From Bacillota bacterium (GTDB taxonomy: Bacteria > Bacillota > Sulfobacillia > RBS10-35): a DNA stretch of 8,261 bases. The translations under genes and the position numbers were made by a program. A model generated the notes under the pieces. The model did no database searches. It worked only from the letters and a program-made list of their open reading frames with translations, and was not told where the DNA came from. The DNA lies in assembly GCA_029960865.1 (NCBI GenBank), contig JASBVX010000051.1, positions 1 through 8,261 of the forward strand, written 5' to 3'. This document shows, piece after piece, positions 6,950 through 8,261 of this stretch (positions within the stretch are counted from its first letter, which is position 1; each line of letters opens with the position of its first letter).

Positions 6950-8261
6950 ATGACGGAACCAAGGGAGAAGACCATCCTTCCCATCGTGACCATCCCCGAT
7001 CTCCGCCTGAAGGAGAAGGCGCGGCCCGTGCAGCGCATCCAAAAGCGCCACCGGGACCTTCTGGATGCCATGGCCGCCACCATGGAAGAGGCGGAAGGGG
7101 TGGGCCTGGCCGCACCGCAGGTGGGCCTTTTGGAGCGGATCTTCATCGCCCAGGTGGAAGGCCAGGTGCGGGAGTTCATCAATCCGGAGATTCTGGAAAA
7201 GAGCGAAGAGACGGAAGAAGGCTGGGAGGGCTGCCTCTCGGTACCCTACATCCATGCCCGGGTGCCCCGAGCCCTCAAAGTAAGGATCACCGCCCTGGAC
7301 CGCAAAGGCCACCGCTTCTGGCTGGATCTGGAGGGCATCGATGCTCGGGTGGTGCAGCACGAGCTGGATCACCTGGATGGCCTTTTGATCCTGGACCGGG
7401 GGCAAAAGTTCTACGAGGTCCCCAAGGCGGCCCGCCACCTGGTGGTTTTCCTGGGGACTCCCGAGTTCTCGGTGCGGGTCCTCCTGGGGCTCTACGACAA
7501 GGGCCTGGTTCCCAAGCTGATCGTCACGGCGCCGGACCGCCAGCGGGGCCGGGGGCAAAAGCTGGCTCCCAGCCCCGTCAAAGAGGTAGCGCAGGAGCTG
7601 GAGATCCCGGTGGTCACGCCGGAAAAGCTGCGGGATCCCCAGTTCCAGGAGGCTGTGCAAAAGATGCGCCCCGACATCCTTTTGACGGTGGCCTACGGCC
7701 GCAAGCTGCCCTCTTCCCTTCTCTCCCTGCCCAAAAAAGATGCCCTCAACCTCCACGCGTCCCTTCTCCCCCGCTGGCGGGGGGCCGCCCCCATCGCTCG
7801 GGCCATTTGGGCGGGGGACAAGGTGACGGGGATTACCGTCATGCGGATGAGGGAAAAGATCGATGAAGGGGAGATCCTGAAGCAGGTGGAGATCCCCATC
7901 GACAAGGAAGACGATGCTGGCACCCTTGCGGAAAAGATGGCCTTGGCTGGGGTGGAGGCCCTCTGGGAAGTCCTGACGGCCCTTTGGGAGGGCCCCCTTT
8001 CTGGAGAGCCCCAGGATGAAAGCAGGGCCACCTGGGCTCCTCCCATCGGCCCGGAGGAAACCTGGGTCCGCTGGGATGCTCCCGCCGAGGAAGTTGTCCG
8101 CCAGGTGAGGGCCCTCACCCCGGAACCGGGGGTGCGGACCTGGCGGGTGGATCCCCCAGGGGAGGCAGCCGGGGAAGGGGAAGGCCAAAAGGAGCTCTGG
8201 CGTTTGGAAAAGGTGGAAGCGGCAGCCGCGGAAGGGGAGCCGGGGATGCTCCTGGCAGCAG
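6950..8261 (+). CDS. def-fmt: Peptide deformylase - methionyl-tRNA formyltransferase fusion protein, 3' end outside window
   Basis: One uninterrupted frame (437 codons, running off the window) encodes two enzymes of the N-formylmethionine cycle. Residues 1 to about 150 are deformylase, a metal enzyme removing formyl from nascent chains: GVGLAAPQ (50-57), EGCLS (93-97, metal ligand C95) and QHELDH (136-141, ligands H137 and H141, catalytic E138). Residues from about 164 are formyltransferase, which formylates initiator Met-tRNA: VVFLGTPEFS (165-174), PDRQRGRGQKL (195-205), NLHASLLPRWRGAAPI (267-282, with N267 and H269) and D305 in KIDEGE. The N, H and D spacing equals that of E. coli Fmt. The C-terminal Fmt domain begins near 368 and about 40 residues seem missing beyond the window. 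No stop separates the halves; the linker is about 13 residues. ATG 6950 follows AGGGGG. An in-frame GTG at 7442 could start Fmt alone. Normally def and fmt are separate adjacent genes. Confidence 0.93.
   Translation, partial: MTEPREKTILPIVTIPDLRLKEKARPVQRIQKRHRDLLDAMAATMEEAEGVGLAAPQVGLLERIFIAQVEGQVREFINPEILEKSEETEEGWEGCLSVPYIHARVPRALKVRITALDRKGHRFWLDLEGIDARVVQHELDHLDGLLILDRGQKFYEVPKAARHLVVFLGTPEFSVRVLLGLYDKGLVPKLIVTAPDRQRGRGQKLAPSPVKEVAQELEIPVVTPEKLRDPQFQEAVQKMRPDILLTVAYGRKLPSSLLSLPKKDALNLHASLLPRWRGAAPIARAIWAGDKVTGITVMRMREKIDEGEILKQVEIPIDKEDDAGTLAEKMALAGVEALWEVLTALWEGPLSGEPQDESRATWAPPIGPEETWVRWDAPAEEVVRQVRALTPEPGVRTWRVDPPGEAAGEGEGQKELWRLEKVEAAAAEGEPGMLLAA

Noticed and set aside
6904..7866. 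A 320-codon plus-strand frame overlapping priA's end and def-fmt
   Set aside because: It has Gly/Pro/Ala-rich shadow composition; the real frame here carries deformylase and formyltransferase motifs throughout.
4769..8188. A 1139-codon open frame on the minus strand, opposite priA and def-fmt
   Set aside because: It is antisense to two clear conserved genes, is rich in Pro, Gly, His and Leu without domain motifs, and is explained by stop-poor complement frames in GC-rich coding DNA.
1..8261. CRISPR arrays, tRNA or rRNA genes, insertion sequences, toxin-antitoxin or defence genes
   Set aside because: None was seen; nearly every base is within recognised plus-strand coding sequence.

Overview
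The window is one dense, co-directional (+ strand) gene block from a GC-rich bacterium (roughly two thirds G+C by eye). The order remA - rpoZ - coaBC - priA - def - fmt is the housekeeping cluster familiar from Bacillota, and RemA (DUF370) fits that group. GTG and TTG starts, strong purine-rich Shine-Dalgarno sites and start/stop overlaps suggest a GC-rich, possibly thermophilic, deep-branching member of Bacillota. No species can be named from the sequence alone.

Layout: 1-1125 is the 3' part of a gene with two nitrilase-fold domains, the second apparently catalytically dead. A 36-nt gap holds a candidate extended -10 promoter, followed by remA (1162-1413), rpoZ (1420-1635) and coaBC (1636-2859). 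An acetoacetyl-CoA synthetase-like gene (2846-4805) is inserted between coaBC and priA and is broken by one frameshift near 4478. Then come priA (4790-6937) and one continuous frame from 6950 to the window end that encodes peptide deformylase joined directly to methionyl-tRNA formyltransferase. There is no intergenic space longer than about 40 nt, and no rRNA, tRNA, CRISPR array or transposon was seen.

Functionally the block mixes transcription (omega subunit), a DNA-binding regulator (RemA), coenzyme A synthesis (CoaBC), a CoA-consuming ligase remnant, replication restart (PriA) and the N-formylmethionine cycle (Def and Fmt). The most notable points are the Def-Fmt fusion with almost no linker, the tandem nitrilase with a dead second half, the single-frameshift AacS, the absence of gmk between remA and rpoZ, a nested perfect inverted repeat inside rpoZ, and strong over-use of the word CTTTTG/CAAAAG.
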